A DNA stretch of 64,000 nucleotides from WFQV01 sp964611145 (GCA_964611145.1 CAZSYM010000004.1:1-64000), one strand, 5' to 3'. Positions 1-12,619 are shown, counted from the first letter of the stretch. A program made the numbers and translations. The notes: a model not told the origin generated them from the sequence alone.

Positions 1-77
1 CGGAGAGTGTGGAAGGAAAACCTTCCAAGCTGTTGGTCGTCCCGACGGAGTCGGGGGAGAAGAAGTTCTTTTTGTGA
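1..77 (+). CDS. C-terminal end of an unidentified protein (partial)
   Basis: Reading from base 3 gives about 24 residues ending LLVVPTESGEKKFFL and a TGA at 75-77. The composition looks protein-like and the frame stays open to the window edge. Only the last residues are visible, so the family cannot be named. A second frame starting at base 1 stays open to 156 but runs into the tRNA and has an implausible arginine-rich composition. The call rests on frame quality alone and could be wrong. Confidence 0.4.
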   Translation, partial: ESVEGKPSKLLVVPTESGEKKFFL

Positions 78-101
78 TGTTTTTGAAGTAGGAAAAGAAA
101 C

Positions 102-130
102 CTTTTGGAATGAGGGAAACCCGCCAAAAG
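102..130 (+). terminator. Hairpin between the upstream gene and tRNA-Thr
   Basis: CTTTTGG (102-108) pairs with CCAAAAG (124-130). An inner GGG (114-116)/CCC (120-122) stem with an AAA loop stacks inside it. The following bases are AAAATTTCTT, which is not a clean U-tract, so termination is only one reading. It could also be a leader structure processed with the downstream tRNA. Confidence 0.35.
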
Positions 131-149
131 AAAATTTCTTACTTTACAA

Positions 150-225
<76 letters not shown>

Positions 226-274
226 AATAAGCATTGCGCAATGGCATTGATAAAATTAAAACGGAATTATAAGA

Positions 275-442
275 ATGGCAAAAAGTAAAAACGCAAGAGT
301 AAAAATTATTTTGGAAAGCACAGCCGGTACGGGTTACAGATACACAACTACTAAAAATAAGAGAAATCACCCCCAACGGGTAGAATTCAAAAAATACGAC
401 CCTGTGGTTAGGAAACACGTAATTTTTAAAGAAACCAAATAA
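275..442 (+). CDS. rpmG: 50S ribosomal protein L33
   Basis: A 55-residue protein starting MAKSKNARVKIILESTAGTG, the usual L33 length and N-terminus. L33 sits near the E-site on the large subunit. The copy contains no cysteine, so it is the zinc-independent (C-) form in which the usual CxxC pairs have been lost. It lies 49 nt after tRNA-Thr and 10 nt before tRNA-Trp. The tRNA-Thr/rpmG/tRNA-Trp/secE order suggests one transcript from which the tRNAs are processed. Confidence 0.95.
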   Translation: MAKSKNARVKIILESTAGTGYRYTTTKNKRNHPQRVEFKKYDPVVRKHVIFKETK

Positions 443-452
443 TTTGGTTAAT

Positions 453-526
453 ACGTCAGTAGCTCAATTGGCTAGAGCAGCGGTCTCCAAAACCGCAGGT
501 TGGGGGTTCGAGTCCCTCCTGACGTG
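453..526 (+). tRNA. tRNA-Trp (anticodon CCA)
   Basis: The acceptor stem ACGTCAG (453-459) pairs with CTGACGT (519-525), with discriminator G526. The anticodon stem GCGGT/ACCGC encloses the loop CTCCAAA (anticodon CCA). The T arm is GGGGG-TTCGAGT-CCCTC. Only CA follows the discriminator, so the 3' CCA must be added or repaired after transcription, unlike the other two tRNAs in the window. It sits directly upstream of secE, an arrangement common in bacteria. Confidence 0.96.
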
Positions 527-553
527 CATTGCAAACAATATCTGGAAACGATA

Positions 554-736
554 ATGAAAGACAAAATTATTAACTTTTTTACCGATGTTTCCAAGGAAAT
601 GAAGAAAGTTACTTGGCCTACAAAGGACGAGTTGAAGGAATCCACTAACGTCGTTATCGTTACGTGTCTTCTCTTCGCCGTTTTTACTTACGTTATCGAC
701 ATGTTAATAACTCAATTATTTAAAGGACTGTTTTAA
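554..736 (+). CDS. secE: Preprotein translocase subunit SecE
   Basis: A 60-residue single-spanning membrane protein. It has the conserved amphipathic segment with EMKKVTWPTKDEL (about residues 15-27), followed by one transmembrane helix (about 32-52). SecE clamps SecY in the SecYEG channel. The start at 554 gives the usual short form; an upstream in-frame extension would read through tRNA-Trp and is rejected. The stop is 2 nt before the nusG start, and the nusG ribosome-binding site lies inside secE. Confidence 0.95.
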   Translation: MKDKIINFFTDVSKEMKKVTWPTKDELKESTNVVIVTCLLFAVFTYVIDMLITQLFKGLF

Positions 737-738
737 GA

Positions 739-1284
739 GTGGAAAATAACAATTATAAATGGTACGTAGTAAGAACCTTTTCTGGGCACGAAAATAAGGT
801 GAAGGCGCTCCTCGAGGCGGAATTGCGCGATAACGATGAAATGCGCGCTAAGATTCAAGAGGTGCTGGTTCCCACCGAAAAGGTTTTTGAAGTAAAAGAC
901 GGCAAGAAAAGAACCAAGACCAAGAATTTTTTCCCCGGTTACATCTTGATAAATGCGGACTTGGATAAAAAGGTAATAAATTTTATTGTAAACACTCCTT
1001 CCGTAATGGGATTTTTGGGACCTCCGACAAACCCAACTCCCTTGCAACCGGATGAGGTTAACAGAATAATCGGACGTTTAACCCAGGATGAAAATACCGA
1101 AAGAACCGAGACGATTTTCCGCACCGGTGATTATGTGAAAATCATCGACGGTCCCTTTAACAACTTCTCCGGTTACGTGGAAGAGGTAAACGAAGAAAAA
1201 ATGAAAATTAAAGTCATGGTTTCGATTTTCGGTCGTAAAACACCGGTCGAGATTGATTTTGTACAAGCAGAATTAGAAAAGTAA
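739..1284 (+). CDS. nusG: Transcription termination/antitermination factor NusG
   Basis: A 181-residue protein with an N-terminal NGN domain (starting WYVVRTFSGHE, about residues 7-120) and a C-terminal KOW domain (about 128-180, FRTGDYVKIIDGPFNNFSG). It binds RNA polymerase and links it to Rho or ribosomal protein S10. The start is GTG, with an AAAGGA site at 722-727 inside secE. The length is normal and there is no large insertion between the NGN and KOW domains. Confidence 0.96.
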   Translation: MENNNYKWYVVRTFSGHENKVKALLEAELRDNDEMRAKIQEVLVPTEKVFEVKDGKKRTKTKNFFPGYILINADLDKKVINFIVNTPSVMGFLGPPTNPTPLQPDEVNRIIGRLTQDENTERTETIFRTGDYVKIIDGPFNNFSGYVEEVNEEKMKIKVMVSIFGRKTPVEIDFVQAELEK

Positions 1285-1299
1285 AAGGTAGGTTTAGAA

Positions 1300-1725
1300 A
1301 TGGCTAAAAAAATAGCTGGTTACATTAAGTTGCAAATTCCCGCCGGTCAGGCGAACCCCTCTCCACCGGTTGGTCCTGCTTTGGGACAGCGCGGTGTAAA
1401 TATTATGGAGTTTTGTAAACAGTTTAACGCCAAAACGGCGGATAAAGCTGGTTTGATTATTCCTGTAGTTATTACTGTTTATCAGGACAAATCTTTTACG
1501 TTTATTACCAAAACACCTCCGGCAGCGGTTCTCCTTAAAAAAGCGGCGAATATTGAAAAAGGTTCCTCCGAACCGAATAAAACTAAGGTTGCCGAGGTTA
1601 CCAAAGAACAAATTAAAGAAATTGCGGAAATAAAAATGCCCGATTTGAACGCTAATACGATTGAACAAGCGATGAGCATGATTGAAGGTACAGCTCGCAG
1701 TATGGGTATTACGATTAAGGAATAA
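1300..1725 (+). CDS. rplK: 50S ribosomal protein L11
   Basis: A 141-residue protein of normal length, starting MAKKIAGYIKLQIPAGQANP. The proline-rich N-terminal domain binds thiostrepton-type antibiotics and the C-terminal domain binds 23S rRNA at the GTPase-associated centre. It is first of the L11-L1-L10-L7/L12 set, 15 nt after nusG. The start is preceded by GGTTTAGAA rather than a good Shine-Dalgarno, a context shared with several other genes here. Confidence 0.97.
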   Translation: MAKKIAGYIKLQIPAGQANPSPPVGPALGQRGVNIMEFCKQFNAKTADKAGLIIPVVITVYQDKSFTFITKTPPAAVLLKKAANIEKGSSEPNKTKVAEVTKEQIKEIAEIKMPDLNANTIEQAMSMIEGTARSMGITIKE

Positions 1726-1754
1726 TTCAAAAATAAAGTAAATTTGGTTGAGCT

Positions 1755-2456
1755 ATGAAAGTTTCGAAAAGGATTAAAGCAATTAAAGAAAAGATTGATC
1801 TGAAGAAAGAATATTCTTTGGAAGAAGCCGTTAAGCTTTTGAAAGAGAATTCCAAGGTTAATTTTGTCGAGTCCTTGGACGTTGCGGTGCGCTTGGGAGT
1901 TGACCCCCGGCATGCGGATCAAATGGTGCGCGGTACCGTTACTCTTCCGCACGGAACGGGTAAGGAAGTCAAAGTGCTCGTTCTGGCTAAAGGTTCCAAG
2001 GCGCAAGAAGCTTTGGATGCCGGGGCTGATTATGCGGGCTTCGAGGAATATATAGAAAAAATTAAAAATGGCTGGTCTGATGTGGACGTCGTGATAGCTA
2101 CGCCCGATGTTATGCCCGAAGTGGGTAAATTGGGAAGAATTCTCGGTCCTCGCGGATTGATGCCGAATCCCAAGAGCGGAACCGTTACTAACGACGTTGC
2201 CAAGGCTGTTAAGGAAGTTAAAGCCGGTAAAATTGATTTTAGAGTGGACAAAACCGGTATAATTCATACTTCCTTGGGAAAATTGGATTTTGAGGATGAA
2301 AAATTGGTTGAAAATGCCAAAACGTTTCTTCAGACCATTCTTAAATTGCGTCCCGCTTCCGCAAAAGGTCAATACGTTAAAAGCGTTTACCTTTCGAGCA
2401 CCATGGGACCGGGAATAGCAATAAACAAAGACGAAACGTTTGCGCAATTGAAATAA
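1755..2456 (+). CDS. rplA: 50S ribosomal protein L1
   Basis: A 233-residue L1 of full length. It carries the hallmark segments RLGVDPRHADQMVRG (about residues 46-60) and RILGPRGLMPNPKSGTVT (about 128-145). L1 forms the mobile stalk at the ribosomal E-site and in many bacteria represses its own operon by binding mRNA. The start context is GGTTGAGCTATG. A 69-nt AT-rich gap without an evident L10-leader fold separates it from rplJ. Confidence 0.97.
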   Translation: MKVSKRIKAIKEKIDLKKEYSLEEAVKLLKENSKVNFVESLDVAVRLGVDPRHADQMVRGTVTLPHGTGKEVKVLVLAKGSKAQEALDAGADYAGFEEYIEKIKNGWSDVDVVIATPDVMPEVGKLGRILGPRGLMPNPKSGTVTNDVAKAVKEVKAGKIDFRVDKTGIIHTSLGKLDFEDEKLVENAKTFLQTILKLRPASAKGQYVKSVYLSSTMGPGIAINKDETFAQLK

Positions 2457-2525
2457 AGTTTACGCACTCTTATAAATGCTTCTAAATTAAATACGTATTA
2501 TTGAATTTGTAATAGGTGGTGGAAT

Positions 2526-3047
2526 ATGAACAAAGCTCAAAAAGCTGAGATAGTAGAAGAAATTAAACAAAATCTTCAAAATTCCACTGCGGTCTATCTG
2601 GTCGATTACAGAGGAATCAACGTTGCTGATATTAATCAGCTGCGCCGGGAATTCCGTAAGGAAGGTGTTAAATACAAGGTGTATAAAAACACTTTGTTCG
2701 CCCGGGCGATTGATGAAGTAGGAGGTTATGATAAATTAAAAGACCTGCTAGTTGGAATGACTGGTGTGGTTTTTGCCGAGGAGAATTACGTTGCTCCCGC
2801 AAAAATCATACAAAAGTATTTTAAGGAGACCGAAAAGTTAGCCCTTAAAGGGTGCTACATCGAGTCCGAATTTTACGACGGCAGTTCTCTCGAAACCCTT
2901 GCCTCTATGCCTACTAAGGAAGAGGTTATGGCTGGAATTGTAGGAAGTATTGCTTCCCCGGCTTCGGGAATTGTGGGAGCTTTGAACGCCGTTGTAAGAG
3001 ATATTGTAAGTCTTGTTGATGAAATTAGCAAGCAAAAAGCAGCATAA
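2526..3047 (+). CDS. rplJ: 50S ribosomal protein L10
   Basis: A 173-residue L10, starting MNKAQKAEIVEEIKQNL. The N-terminal part binds rRNA and L11; the C-terminal helix carries L7/L12 dimers to form the stalk. VDYRGINVADINQLRREFR (about residues 27-45) is typical. The ribosome-binding site is GGTGG at 2517-2521. The next gene, rplL, starts 35 nt downstream behind AAGGAG. Confidence 0.96.
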   Translation: MNKAQKAEIVEEIKQNLQNSTAVYLVDYRGINVADINQLRREFRKEGVKYKVYKNTLFARAIDEVGGYDKLKDLLVGMTGVVFAEENYVAPAKIIQKYFKETEKLALKGCYIESEFYDGSSLETLASMPTKEEVMAGIVGSIASPASGIVGALNAVVRDIVSLVDEISKQKAA

Positions 3048-3082
3048 GAAATTTTGAAATTAAAATCTAAGGAGAATAAAAA

Positions 3083-3466
3083 ATGTCTGAAAAAGTCGCT
3101 GAAATCGTTGAAAAAATCAAAGAGTTAACGCTCGTAGAAGCAACCGAATTAAAGAAAGCATTGGAAGATGAGTTCGGTGTAACCGCCGCCGCTCCCGTCG
3201 TTATGGGTGGTCCCGTTGCCGGTGGTGCTGGCGAAGCGGCTCAACAGGAAGAAAAAACCGAATTTGACGTTGTCTTGGCTTCCTATGGCGATAAGAAAAT
3301 TAATGTTATTAAAGTTGTTCGTGCCCATACCGGTTTGGGACTTAAAGAAGCTAAGGAATTGGTTGATTCCGCGCCTAGCACTGTGAAAGAAGCTGTTTCG
3401 AAGGAAGAAGCGGAAAAAATCAAAAAGGAATTGGAAGAAGCCGGCGCAACGGTAGAACTGAAATAA
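3083..3466 (+). CDS. rplL: 50S ribosomal protein L7/L12
   Basis: A 127-residue stalk protein. It has an N-terminal dimerisation domain, an Ala/Gly/Pro-rich hinge (about residues 34-54) and a C-terminal factor-binding domain with KINVIKVVRAHTGLGLKEAK (about 73-92). It recruits EF-Tu, EF-G and IF2. The start follows AAGGAGAATAAAAA. A 116-nt gap with a strong hairpin separates it from rpoB, a usual site of attenuation or RNA processing. Confidence 0.97.
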   Translation: MSEKVAEIVEKIKELTLVEATELKKALEDEFGVTAAAPVVMGGPVAGGAGEAAQQEEKTEFDVVLASYGDKKINVIKVVRAHTGLGLKEAKELVDSAPSTVKEAVSKEEAEKIKKELEEAGATVELK

Positions 3467-3503
3467 GCAAGGCTTTTCTCAAATATAATTTATTCAATTT
3501 GCG

Positions 3504-3539
3504 AAAGTGGCAGGACGCACACGTGCGTTCTGTCGCTTT
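3504..3539 (+). terminator. rplL-rpoB intergenic hairpin (attenuator or processing site)
   Basis: A 16-bp stem with a few G-U pairs: AAAGTGGCAGGACGCA (3504-3519) against TGCGTTCTGTCGCTTT (3524-3539), closed by the loop CACG and followed by TTATTTAATTTT. The position between the stalk genes and rpoB matches where many bacteria use partial termination or RNase III cleavage to lower rpoBC expression relative to the ribosomal genes. Function is inferred from structure and position. Confidence 0.6.
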
Positions 3540-3582
3540 TATTTAATTTTAAAAAAATAAAGTTTTTTTCGAGGAGGTTGGA

Positions 3583-7362
<3,780 letters not shown>

Positions 7363-7394
7363 ATCTTTTGTTTATTTCTAAAGGAGAAAGTTTT

Positions 7395-10300
7395 ATGAAG
7401 TCGAGAGCTCAAGAAACAAAAGTAAGAAGCATAAATAAAATAATGATTAGCCTGGCGAGCCCGGATGATATTCTTGCGCGCTCCCATGGCGAGGTTACAA
7501 AACCGGAGACTATTAATTACCGCTCTTTCCGTCCCGAAAAAGACGGTCTCTTTTGCGAAAAGATTTTCGGACCTGTCAAGGATTGGGAATGCGCATGCGG
7601 TAAGTATAAAGGTATTCGCTACAAGGGTATAGTTTGCGACCGTTGCGGTGTGGAAGTAACCCAAAAAAGCGTGCGCCGCGAGAGAATGGGACATATCCAA
7701 CTTGCCGTACCTATAGTTCATATTTGGTTCTTTAAAGCGCTCCCTTCCAAGATAGGAAATATAATCGGGATGACCACAAAAGAATTGGAAAAAATAATTT
7801 ATTACGAGTCTTATGTGGTGATAAATCCCGGTACCACCGGTTTGTCCTTTAAGGATTTGATTTCCGAGGATCAGTATTACGAAATACTTAGTACTTTACC
7901 CCATGATAACGATGCTCTCGATGACGATGATCCGAAGAAATTCCTTGCTAAAATAGGTGGCGAGGCTATTAGGGAGCTTCTCCGTAGAACTCCCGTGGAT
8001 AAAACCTTTAGAGAGTTAAAGGCGCAATTGGCGGTTGAGACTTCCCAACAGAAAAGGCAGGATATTCTTAAGCGCCTTCGTGTTTTGGAAGCATTTCGTC
8101 CGAAACCGGGTAAGTTTGTGAATAATCCGGAGTGGATGGTAATGGATATTATTCCGGTTATTCCTCCGGAATTGCGTCCGCTGGTTCCGCTCGAAGGCGG
8201 AAGATTCGCCACTTCGGATTTGAACGATTTGTATAGGCGCGTGATAATCCGCAACAATCGTCTGAAAAGATTGATGGACATTAAGGCTCCGGAAGTTATT
8301 CTGCGTAACGAAAAAAGAATGCTTCAGGAAGCCGTGGATGCTTTGTTTGATAATTCCCGTCGCGCCAGCGCCGTGCGTAGTGACGGTAATCGCCCTCTGA
8401 AATCTCTTAGCGATATGCTGAAAGGAAAACAAGGGCGCTTTCGCCAAAATCTTTTGGGTAAGAGAGTTGACTATTCCGGCCGCTCCGTGATTGTCGTGGG
8501 ACCCGAATTAAAACTTCACCAATGCGGTTTGCCTAAAGATATGGCGGTTGAATTGTTCAAGCCTTTTATAATTCGTAAACTTATTGATCGCGGACATTAT
8601 AAGACAGTCAAAAGCGCTCGTAAGGCAGTTGATAGAAAAGAGCCGGTAATTTGGGATATTTTGGAAAAGTTGATTGACGGGCATCCCGTGCTTCTTAACC
8701 GCGCTCCTACCTTGCACCGCTTGGGAATTCAGGCTTTTCAACCTGTTCTCATAGACGGCAAGGCGATTCGTTTGCATCCGATGGTTTGTACGGCATTCAA
8801 CGCTGACTTCGACGGCGACCAAATGGCGGTTCACGTTCCTTTGTCTCCCGAGGCTCAATTGGAAGCTTCTCTGCTGATGCTTTCCAGTCACAATATTCTA
8901 TCGCCCCAGAATGGTAATCCCATTGTTGTGCCCACTCAAGACATTATTTTGGGATGTTATTATTTGACTAAAGTCATGCCCGGTGTCAAAGGCGAGGGAA
9001 TGATTTTCTCCGATCGCCAGGAAGTCTTGATTGCCCATGACCATGGCGCAGTCGATCTTCATGCGAAGATTAAGGTTAAAATTGACGGCGAACTCGTTGA
9101 AACCACTGTCGGGCGTGTTATTTTCAACGAAATCGTACCGAAAGAAATGGGCTTTTTCAACGAGTTGCTGGTTAAAAAAGTCTTTAGCGGATTTATTTAT
9201 AAAATGTTTATTAAGCTCGGAAATGTTGTAACCGCTAAGTTTTTGGACGATCTTAAAGATATAGGATATGAATACGCTACGCGCGCCGGTATTTCCATTA
9301 GCTTTAGCGATATGCTCGTGCCGGAAGAAAAGGAAAAGGTAATTGAGCAATCGAATAAGGAAGTTGCTCAAATTCTTCAGGAGCACGAGATGGGACTTAT
9401 TACCGATACCGAGCGTTATAATAAAATTATTGACGTGTGGACGAAAGCCACGACGAGTATCAGTAACTCCTTGATGAATAAAATCAAGAAGGATAAAAAC
9501 GGTTTCAACTCTTTGCACATGATGGTGGATTCCGGAGCGAGAGGTTCCAAGGAACAGGTGCGCCAGTTAGCTGGTATGCGTGGTTTGATGATGAAACCTC
9601 AAAAGAGCCTTAGCGGGCAATCCGGTGAAATCATCGAAAACCCGATTGTGGCGAACTTTAAGGAAGGACTTTCCGTGTTGGAGTACTTCATTTCCACGCA
9701 CGGTGCTCGTAAAGGTCTGGCGGATACGGCGCTTAAAACGGCAGATGCCGGTTATCTTACCAGACGTCTTACGGACGTAGCGCAAGATATGATTGTTACC
9801 GAGGAGGATTGTGGAACTATCCGTGGCGTTTATGTTTCCGCACTGAAAGATGTGGAGCTCGAAAGAGAACCTCTGGCGGAAAGAATCACCGGACGTGTGG
9901 CACAAGAGGACATTTACGATCCCAGAAACGACGAATTGATTTGCGAGGCGGGTCAGCTGATTACGGAAGAGATTGCCGCAAAGATTGACGAGGCTCAGAT
10001 TGAAGAGGTTTATATCCGAACGGTATTGACTTGCGAAAGCAAACGAGGTGTTTGTGCCAAATGTTACGGACGTAACCTTACCACGGGTAAACTCGTTGAG
10101 GTTGGCGAGTCGGTGGGAATTGTTGCCGCTCAGTCCATTGGCGAGCCCGGTACCCAGCTTACTCTGCGTACATTCCACTTGGGTGGTACTTCCTCCAGAA
10201 TTGCAAGTCAGTCGCAAGTTGAATCTTCCGTCGAAGGAACGGTTAAATTCGAAAAGATTGTTTATGTTGAAAAGGAAGATTATTTGGGAACGGTAAAAGT

Positions 10301-11645
10301 GGTTACCGGAAGGCGAGGTTCTATCGGAATAATAGACGCCGACGGAAGACAGATCAAAAAATATGATGTTCCTTACGGTGCGGATTTGCTGGTCGAAGAA
10401 GGACAAGAAGTTAAAAAAGGTACTCCTCTTTATAATCACGACCCGTATAATGCTGTATTGTTAACCGATGCTGGCGGGCGTATTCGTTATATCGATTTTT
10501 ATGAAGGAAAGACCATCAAGCATGTTACCGACGAGCAAACAGGTCACGTACAAAAAGTTGTTACGGAATCCAAAGATAAGAATCTTAATCCGACCATTCT
10601 TGTGGAAGACGAGGAAGGAAACGGTAAGATGTTCAACCTTCCTATCGGAGCATATATTACGGTAGAAGAAGGGGAGAAAGTCCCCGCTGGAACTATCCTG
10701 GCGAAAATTCCGAAGCAAACCAGTAAGACGAGAGATATTACCGGTGGTTTGCCTCGAGTTACCGAGCTTTTCGAAGCACGTAGCCCGCACGACCCCGCAA
10801 TTGTTTCGGAAATCGAAGGTGTGGTTAAATTCGGTGCCCGCAAAAAGGGTTCTCGCGAAATAATTGTGGAATCTTTTGACGGCTCCATTCAAGAAGTGTA
10901 CAATGTTCCTTATGGAAAACACTTGTTGGTACAGGAAGGCGATGAAATCAATGCGGGCGATAAAATAACCGACGGACCGGTTGACCCGCACGATATATTG
11001 AAGATAAAAGGACCGAATGCGGTTCAGGAATATCTTGTTAATGAAATTCAAGATGTTTATCGTTTGCAAGGTGTAAAAATTAATGATAAGCATATAGAAG
11101 TTATTGTAAAACAAATGTTGCGTAAATTGAAAGTGGTTTCCTCGGGCGATACCGATTTTATTGAGGAAGATTTGGTGGATAGAGTGAAATTGCTTGAGGA
11201 AAATGAGAGAATACGCAAAATGGTGGTTGTCGAGGACCCCGGCGGTTCCAAGTTGGAAGTCGGAGCAATGATAACCAGACAGAAATACAGAGAAATTCAG
11301 AACGACCTGAAGCGGAAAGAAAAAGCGCCTATGAAAGTTCGCGATGCCGAGCCTGCGACATTTGAAAACGTATTGCTCGGAATAACCCGCGCGGCACTTT
11401 CGACGGAAAGCTTCATATCCGCCGCTTCTTTCCAAGAGACCACTAAAGTTCTGACAAATGCTGCCGTGGAAGCTCGGGAAGACCATTTGGTCGGACTGAA
11501 AGAAAATGTTGTGATGGGACATCTTATCCCTGCTGGTACGGGATTAAGAAAATACAAAAACATTATCCTCGAATTGGAAGAGCATCAAAAAGAAGAAGAA
11601 AAAAATGCTGAAGAATCCGAGGAAAAGAGCAAAATAGGAGAGTAA
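7395..11645 (+). CDS. rpoC: DNA-directed RNA polymerase subunit beta'
   Basis: A 1416-residue beta' subunit. The N-terminal zinc ribbon is CACGKYK...CDRCG (about residues 61-80). The catalytic NADFDGDQMAVH starts at about residue 469 and holds the three Mg-binding aspartates. The second zinc site has CESKRGVCAKCYGR. The bridge-helix and trigger-loop region is intact (GEPGTQLTLRTFHLGG). The start at 7395 is chosen for AAGGAG at 7381-7386; an in-frame start at 7368 has no ribosome-binding site. The last 25 or so residues form a Glu/Lys-rich tail. Confidence 0.98.
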   Translation: MKSRAQETKVRSINKIMISLASPDDILARSHGEVTKPETINYRSFRPEKDGLFCEKIFGPVKDWECACGKYKGIRYKGIVCDRCGVEVTQKSVRRERMGHIQLAVPIVHIWFFKALPSKIGNIIGMTTKELEKIIYYESYVVINPGTTGLSFKDLISEDQYYEILSTLPHDNDALDDDDPKKFLAKIGGEAIRELLRRTPVDKTFRELKAQLAVETSQQKRQDILKRLRVLEAFRPKPGKFVNNPEWMVMDIIPVIPPELRPLVPLEGGRFATSDLNDLYRRVIIRNNRLKRLMDIKAPEVILRNEKRMLQEAVDALFDNSRRASAVRSDGNRPLKSLSDMLKGKQGRFRQNLLGKRVDYSGRSVIVVGPELKLHQCGLPKDMAVELFKPFIIRKLIDRGHYKTVKSARKAVDRKEPVIWDILEKLIDGHPVLLNRAPTLHRLGIQAFQPVLIDGKAIRLHPMVCTAFNADFDGDQMAVHVPLSPEAQLEASLLMLSSHNILSPQNGNPIVVPTQDIILGCYYLTKVMPGVKGEGMIFSDRQEVLIAHDHGAVDLHAKIKVKIDGELVETTVGRVIFNEIVPKEMGFFNELLVKKVFSGFIYKMFIKLGNVVTAKFLDDLKDIGYEYATRAGISISFSDMLVPEEKEKVIEQSNKEVAQILQEHEMGLITDTERYNKIIDVWTKATTSISNSLMNKIKKDKNGFNSLHMMVDSGARGSKEQVRQLAGMRGLMMKPQKSLSGQSGEIIENPIVANFKEGLSVLEYFISTHGARKGLADTALKTADAGYLTRRLTDVAQDMIVTEEDCGTIRGVYVSALKDVELEREPLAERITGRVAQEDIYDPRNDELICEAGQLITEEIAAKIDEAQIEEVYIRTVLTCESKRGVCAKCYGRNLTTGKLVEVGESVGIVAAQSIGEPGTQLTLRTFHLGGTSSRIASQSQVESSVEGTVKFEKIVYVEKEDYLGTVKVVTGRRGSIGIIDADGRQIKKYDVPYGADLLVEEGQEVKKGTPLYNHDPYNAVLLTDAGGRIRYIDFYEGKTIKHVTDEQTGHVQKVVTESKDKNLNPTILVEDEEGNGKMFNLPIGAYITVEEGEKVPAGTILAKIPKQTSKTRDITGGLPRVTELFEARSPHDPAIVSEIEGVVKFGARKKGSREIIVESFDGSIQEVYNVPYGKHLLVQEGDEINAGDKITDGPVDPHDILKIKGPNAVQEYLVNEIQDVYRLQGVKINDKHIEVIVKQMLRKLKVVSSGDTDFIEEDLVDRVKLLEENERIRKMVVVEDPGGSKLEVGAMITRQKYREIQNDLKRKEKAPMKVRDAEPATFENVLLGITRAALSTESFISAASFQETTKVLTNAAVEAREDHLVGLKENVVMGHLIPAGTGLRKYKNIILELEEHQKEEEKNAEESEEKSKIGE

Positions 11646-11647
11646 AA

Positions 11648-11666
11648 CGGGGGCAAATCACCCCCG
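11648..11666 (+). terminator. Short G/C hairpin after rpoC
   Basis: CGGGGG (11648-11653) pairs with CCCCCG (11661-11666) over a 7-base loop, directly after the rpoC stop. It is followed by AAATACTTGACTTT rather than a U-tract, so it is at best a weak terminator or an mRNA 3'-end stabiliser between rpoBC and the rpsL promoter. Confidence 0.4.
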
Positions 11667-11672
11667 AAATAC

Positions 11673-11701
11673 TTGACTTTAATTTTAATTCTCTCTATAT
11701 T
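11673..11701 (+). promoter_or_regulatory. Sigma70-type promoter for the str operon
   Basis: The -35 box TTGACT (11673-11678) is separated by a 17-bp AT-rich spacer from the -10 box TATATT (11696-11701). It lies 48 nt upstream of the rpsL start. This is the best match to a housekeeping promoter seen in the supercluster and probably gives str-S10 transcription some independence from rpoBC. Confidence 0.7.
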
Positions 11702-11748
11702 GAGAGTCTGAATTTTTATTGAAATACAAAATTTCACGGAGGATTTAC

Positions 11749-12126
11749 GTGCCAACAATAAACCAGTTGGTAAGAAAAGGAAGAGAGAAAATAGTCTCGA
11801 AAAGTAAGTCGAGAGCGTTGGAATCTTGCCCGCAGAAACGCGGTGTTTGTACTCGTGTTTATACGACTACTCCTAAAAAACCAAACTCCGCATTGAGGAA
11901 AGTGGCGAGAGTTCGTTTGACTAACGGAATTGAAGTTACCGCTTATATTCCCGGGGAAGGGCACAACCTCCAGGAACACTCGATCGTTTTGATTCGAGGC
12001 GGTAGAGTTAAAGATTTGCCCGGTGTTCGATACCATATCATCCGAGGAACTTTGGATGCAAGCGGCGTAGAGGACAGAAAAAAGGGCAGATCCAAATATG
12101 GCACTAAAAAACCGAAGGCTAAGTAA
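11749..12126 (+). CDS. rpsL: 30S ribosomal protein S12
   Basis: A 125-residue S12 starting with GTG at 11749 behind CGGAGG (11737-11742), giving the classical N-terminus PTINQLVRKGRE. It contains TTPKKPNSALRK and GGRVKDLPGVRYH, with lysines at the usual streptomycin-sensitivity positions. The conserved Asp after the second lysine is the methylthiolation site in many bacteria. S12 monitors decoding in the A-site. It is first gene of the str operon; rpsG follows after 5 nt. Confidence 0.97.
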   Translation: MPTINQLVRKGREKIVSKSKSRALESCPQKRGVCTRVYTTTPKKPNSALRKVARVRLTNGIEVTAYIPGEGHNLQEHSIVLIRGGRVKDLPGVRYHIIRGTLDASGVEDRKKGRSKYGTKKPKAK

Positions 12127-12131
12127 GCGTT

Positions 12132-12599
12132 ATGAGAAAGAGAAGAGCAGAAAAAAGGTATATTAAACCGGACCCCAGATACAATGACGTGTTAGTGGCT
12201 AAATTTATTAATTATTTGATGTGGGACGGTAAGAAAACGGTTGCAAGAAAAGTGCTTTATGAAAGCTTCGAGATTATCGCTAAGAAAACCAAAGAAAACC
12301 CTCTAGAGGTTTTTAAAAAAGCAGTTAATAATGTTCAGCCGTTGGTCGAAGTACGAAGCCGTAGAGTCGGCGGTGCAACTTATCAAGTACCTATGGAAGT
12401 TCGTCCCGAAAGGAGAATCGCCCTGGCACTCCGCTGGTTGAGAAATTATGCTCGTGAAAGAAAAGAAAAAACGATGTCTCAGAAATTAGCAGCCGAATTA
12501 ATTGCGGCTTCCAAAGGCGAAGGCGCCGCTGTTAAGAAAAAAGATGATACTCACAGAATGGCCGAAGCTAACAAGGCTTTTGCTCATTTTAAATGGTGA
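12132..12599 (+). CDS. rpsG: 30S ribosomal protein S7
   Basis: A 155-residue S7, starting MRKRRAEKRYIKPDPRYND. It is the primary binder that nucleates the 30S head and in enterobacteria represses the str operon. The conserved VRSRRVGGATYQVP motif (about residues 75-88) is present. The length is normal. It starts 5 nt after rpsL with little room for a ribosome-binding site, suggesting coupled translation. Confidence 0.97.
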   Translation: MRKRRAEKRYIKPDPRYNDVLVAKFINYLMWDGKKTVARKVLYESFEIIAKKTKENPLEVFKKAVNNVQPLVEVRSRRVGGATYQVPMEVRPERRIALALRWLRNYARERKEKTMSQKLAAELIAASKGEGAAVKKKDDTHRMAEANKAFAHFKW

Positions 12600-12619
12600 T
12601 GGAATTAGGAAAGGATTGA

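Noticed and set aside
526..530. tRNA-Trp as a pseudogene because CCA is incomplete
   Set aside because: All stems, loops and conserved bases are intact, and many bacterial tRNAs receive CCA enzymatically.
2457..2525. An L10 leader RNA upstream of rplJ
   Set aside because: The 69-nt spacer is short and AT-rich and shows no kink-turn-like or stable fold by eye.
10461..11522. A 353-codon open frame antisense to rpoC, and a similar 321-codon one antisense to rplK-rplA (1482-2447)
   Set aside because: They are mirror images of strongly biased real genes, have no ribosome-binding site and match no family.
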